46,617 nt of DNA, from the NCBI GenBank assembly GCA_028714615.1, contig JAQTMA010000011.1, forward strand, positions 1 to 46,617, read 5' to 3'. The notes below the pieces were generated by a model. The model was not told the origin of the DNA, did not search any database, and saw nothing but the letters and a program-made list of their open reading frames with translations. The stretch comes from Anaerolineaceae bacterium (lineage in GTDB: Bacteria; Chloroflexota; Anaerolineae; Anaerolineales; Anaerolineaceae). How positions within the stretch are numbered: position 1 is the first letter of the stretch; the number at the start of each line of letters is the position of its first letter. A program made the position numbers and the translations under genes. Shown here piece after piece: positions 44,330-46,617 of this stretch.

Positions 44330-46507
44330 ATGAAGCAGCTCCTCCAATCCCTCCGCAGCGGCGAGACCTCCGTCACCGAGGTGCCCCTGCCCCAACCGCG
44401 CCCCGGCTTCGCCCTCGTCCGCACGGCCGCCTCGCTCGTCTCCGCGGGCACCGAGCGCACATTAGTGGCCTTCGCCGAGAAGAGCCTGGTCGGCAAGGCG
44501 CGCTCTCGCCCAGACCTGGTGCGCCAGGTGGTCGATAAGGCCCGGCGCGAGGGCATCATTACCACGCTGGAAGCGGCCTTCAATCGCCTGGACCAGCCCA
44601 TGCCGCTCGGCTACTCTTCTGCCGGGACGATTGTGGCAGTGGGCGAGGGGCTGCACGGTTTCCAAATGGGCGACCGGGTGGCCTGCGCGGGAGGCGGCTT
44701 CGCCGTTCACGCGGAGTACGGCCTGGTGCCGCAGAACTTATTAGCCAAGCTGCCGCCCGAGGTGGATTTCGAAACCGGCGCCTTCGCCACGCTGGGAGCG
44801 ATCGCCCTGCACGGTCTGCGCCTGGGGCAGCCCCAGGTGGGCGAGCGCGTGGCGGTCATCGGGCTGGGACTGCTTGGCTTGCTGGCCGTCCAGCTCGCTC
44901 GGGCGGCCGGGTGCAGCGTATTCGGCGTCGACCTGGATGCACGCCGGGTGGAGCTGGCCTGCCAGTTGGGGGCTAGAGCCGTCACCCGCGAGGCAGCCGA
45001 AGACGCCGGGCGTGCCTTCAGCCAGGGGCTGGGCTGCGACCTGGTGTTGATTTGCGCCGATAGCGCTTCGGATGACCCGGTGGCGCTGGCCGGGGCGCTG
45101 GCGCGCGACCGGGGACGGGTGGTGGCGGTCGGCGCGGTTGGGTTGGATATCCCCCGCAAGGTCTATTACGAGAAGGAGCTGGATTTCCGCGTCTCACGTT
45201 CCTACGGTCCAGGGCGTTACGACTCCAATTACGAGGAACGCGGGCAGGATTACCCGGCGGGCTTTGTCCGCTGGACGGAGGGGCGCAACCTGCAGGCGGT
45301 GGTCGACCTGATGGCAGCGGGTAAGCTGGACGTGCGTCCCATCATCACGCACCGCTTCCCGATCGACCAGGCGCCACAAGCCTACGAGCTGATCACCGGT
45401 AAGCTGCACGAGCCCTTCCTGGGGGTGCTGCTCACCTATCCCCCGCCGTCTGACCTCGAGATCACGGCTGAGATGCAACAGGTGCGGGTGGCACCGGCTC
45501 AACCCCCCAGCTCAACAACGCCCCCAACGGTGGACATCCGCCTGGGGGTGCTGGGGGCGGGTAATTACGCTTCGGCCATGTTCCTGCCCGCCGTGCTGCG
45601 CGCGGGTGGTGCGGCCCGGGTGGGCATCGCCTCTGGCTCAGGGCTCAGTGCGCGCAACGCCGCAGCCCGCTTCGGCTTCCAATATGCCTCCAGCTCGGAA
45701 CAGCAGGTGCTGACGGACCCCGAGATCAACCTGGTGGCCATCCTGACGCGCCACAACCAGCATGCACGCCAGGTGCTGGCTGCGCTGCAGAACGGCAAGC
45801 ATGCCTTCTGCGAAAAGCCGCTGGCGATCACCGCCGCCGAGCTGGACGAGATCGAGGCGGTCCTTTCACAGGGTGAAACACCTCTGTTGACAGCCGGTTT
45901 CAACCGGCGCTTCGCCCCGATGGCGGTGCGCCTGAAGCAGTTCCTGGCCGGGCGCAGTGAGCCGCTACTCGCCAGCTACCGGGTCAACGCCGGGTTCCTG
46001 CCGCTCACTCACTGGCTGCACGACCCCCAGGTGGGCGGTGGGCGCATCGTCGGCGAAGGCTGTCACTTCATCGACTTCCTGACCTTCCTGGTGGGCGCCA
46101 ACCCGGTGGAGGTGACTGCGGTCGCCCTACCGGACACTGGACGCTACCGCGAAGACAACGTGCTGATCACCTTGACCTACCCGGACGGTTCGCTCGGCAG
46201 CCTGACCTACCTGGCCAACGGCGACAAGAGCTTTCCCAAGGAGCGCGTAGAAGTCTTCTGCGCCGGGCGCGCCGCCGCCCTGGACGACTTCCGCACGTTG
46301 GAGCTGGCCCACGACGGCCAGCGCCAGGTAACCCACTCACGCTTGCGCCAGGACAAGGGTCACCAGGCGTCGTGGGAGGCTTTTCTGGCTGCAGTCCGTA
46401 AAGGTGGACCGCCGTCCATCCCTTATAACCAGGTCATCGGAACTTCGCGTGCTGCCCTGGCTGCTGTCCAATCGCTGCACGAACGGACCCCCATCTCGCT
46501 GGCCTGA
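44330..46507 (+). CDS. Bi-domain oxidoreductase: alcohol dehydrogenase + Gfo/Idh/MocA
   Basis: A 725-residue fusion. Residues about 1-375 form a medium-chain (zinc-type) dehydrogenase: GYSSAGTIVAVGEGL, GDRVACAGGG, and the Rossmann loop VIGLGLLGLLAVQLA. Residues about 400-720 form a Gfo/Idh/MocA oxidoreductase: LGVLGAGNYASAMFLP, the conserved CEKPLA and a GEGCHFIDFLTFL segment with the catalytic-type His. Such fusions are common beside heparinase-like genes in surface-glycan clusters and act on nucleotide or free sugars; the precise reaction is not established to my knowledge. It is far GC-richer (about 70% in sampled stretches) than everything to its left and probably marks the edge of the imported region. 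Confidence 0.9.
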   Translation: MKQLLQSLRSGETSVTEVPLPQPRPGFALVRTAASLVSAGTERTLVAFAEKSLVGKARSRPDLVRQVVDKARREGIITTLEAAFNRLDQPMPLGYSSAGTIVAVGEGLHGFQMGDRVACAGGGFAVHAEYGLVPQNLLAKLPPEVDFETGAFATLGAIALHGLRLGQPQVGERVAVIGLGLLGLLAVQLARAAGCSVFGVDLDARRVELACQLGARAVTREAAEDAGRAFSQGLGCDLVLICADSASDDPVALAGALARDRGRVVAVGAVGLDIPRKVYYEKELDFRVSRSYGPGRYDSNYEERGQDYPAGFVRWTEGRNLQAVVDLMAAGKLDVRPIITHRFPIDQAPQAYELITGKLHEPFLGVLLTYPPPSDLEITAEMQQVRVAPAQPPSSTTPPTVDIRLGVLGAGNYASAMFLPAVLRAGGAARVGIASGSGLSARNAAARFGFQYASSSEQQVLTDPEINLVAILTRHNQHARQVLAALQNGKHAFCEKPLAITAAELDEIEAVLSQGETPLLTAGFNRRFAPMAVRLKQFLAGRSEPLLASYRVNAGFLPLTHWLHDPQVGGGRIVGEGCHFIDFLTFLVGANPVEVTAVALPDTGRYREDNVLITLTYPDGSLGSLTYLANGDKSFPKERVEVFCAGRAAALDDFRTLELAHDGQRQVTHSRLRQDKGHQASWEAFLAAVRKGGPPSIPYNQVIGTSRAALAAVQSLHERTPISLA

Positions 46508-46524
46508 GCCAGGGCAAATTGGAC

Positions 46525-46617
46525 ATGATGGAGCGCCGGCCGGCCCCCTCCCGCATCGTGGTTGCCTTGAAAGCCATCCATCAGCTCGGCCTGCAGCCGG
46601 TGGCGCTGAATGTGCTC
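46525..46617 (+). CDS. Start of a probable heparinase II/III-family gene (cut by window end)
   Basis: From the ATG at 46525 the frame is open for 31 codons to the window edge: IVVALKAIHQLGLQPVALNV follows a short basic start. The LGL-x-P-x-A-L pattern resembles the N-terminus of the heparinase II/III-like proteins that usually follow the bi-domain oxidoreductase. That neighbour relation is the main argument. It is 17 nt from the preceding stop, so the two are co-transcribed. A second ATG at 46528 is also possible. Confidence 0.5.
   Translation, partial: MMERRPAPSRIVVALKAIHQLGLQPVALNVL

Overview
The window holds a large surface-polysaccharide biosynthesis and export locus, very probably from a Chloroflexota bacterium (Anaerolineae-like). 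The taxon is inferred. Both secreted hydrolases carry, just after the signal peptide, a YLPLV-type segment (VYLPLVIN, IFLPVIRK) that I associate with secreted Chloroflexota proteins. The paired bi-domain oxidoreductase and heparinase-like start at the right edge also suits that group. I saw no tRNA, rRNA, CRISPR array or transposase.

Layout. 1-185 is the GC-rich tail of an unidentified gene and 186-604 is empty. 605-3040 (minus) is a tandem pair of GH26-like secreted proteins. 3334-12755 (plus) is an export and assembly block: a DUF6020-like membrane protein, a GT2-GT4 fusion, ABC exporter permease and ATPase, a coiled-coil methyltransferase and a GT4-GT4 fusion. 12855-16839 is an AT-rich insert with a GT-C-like protein and a second DUF6020-like protein. 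17086-20588 is a GT2-GT4 fusion with a C-terminal beta module, then a standalone copy of the DUF6020-like N-terminal module. 20621-22703 (minus) is a flippase-like protein with two small membrane proteins.

23008-27902 is a CDP-3,6-dideoxyhexose operon (rfbF, rfbG, rfbH, a flavin reductase and an SDR reductase). 28113-32549 is an AT-rich cassette of a ThDP enzyme, a pyruvate-type aldolase, an SDR and a 3-dehydroquinate-synthase-like cyclase. 32725-37336 has a polyprenyl-phosphate-type GT2 that seems to start at ATT, and three GT4-like transferases. 37368-44207 has gmd, several GT-C membrane transferases, a GT-C pseudogene and the scar of a second rfbF-rfbG-rfbH operon. 44330-46617 is very GC-rich and holds an alcohol dehydrogenase/Gfo-Idh-MocA fusion and the start of a probable heparinase-family gene.

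How it may work together (inference): nucleotide sugars (CDP-3,6-dideoxyhexose or a branched derivative, GDP-4-keto-6-deoxymannose, perhaps a cyclitol-like unit) feed cytoplasmic GT2/GT4 enzymes. The methyltransferase may cap or measure the chain, Wzm/Wzt exports it, and GT-C proteins fed by polyprenyl-phosphate sugars decorate it outside. The GH26-like proteins may trim or bind it.

Most notable: (1) a beta module shared by three proteins, in swapped (circularly permuted) order in one; (2) a microhomology deletion scar fusing the start of one rfbF to the end of an rfbH; (3) the ThDP-aldolase-SDR-cyclase cassette beside the CDP-dideoxyhexose genes; (4) an in-register 28-residue coiled-coil duplication in the methyltransferase; (5) loss of the nucleophile Glu in one GH26 paralogue; (6) mosaic composition breaks at domain junctions inside genes.
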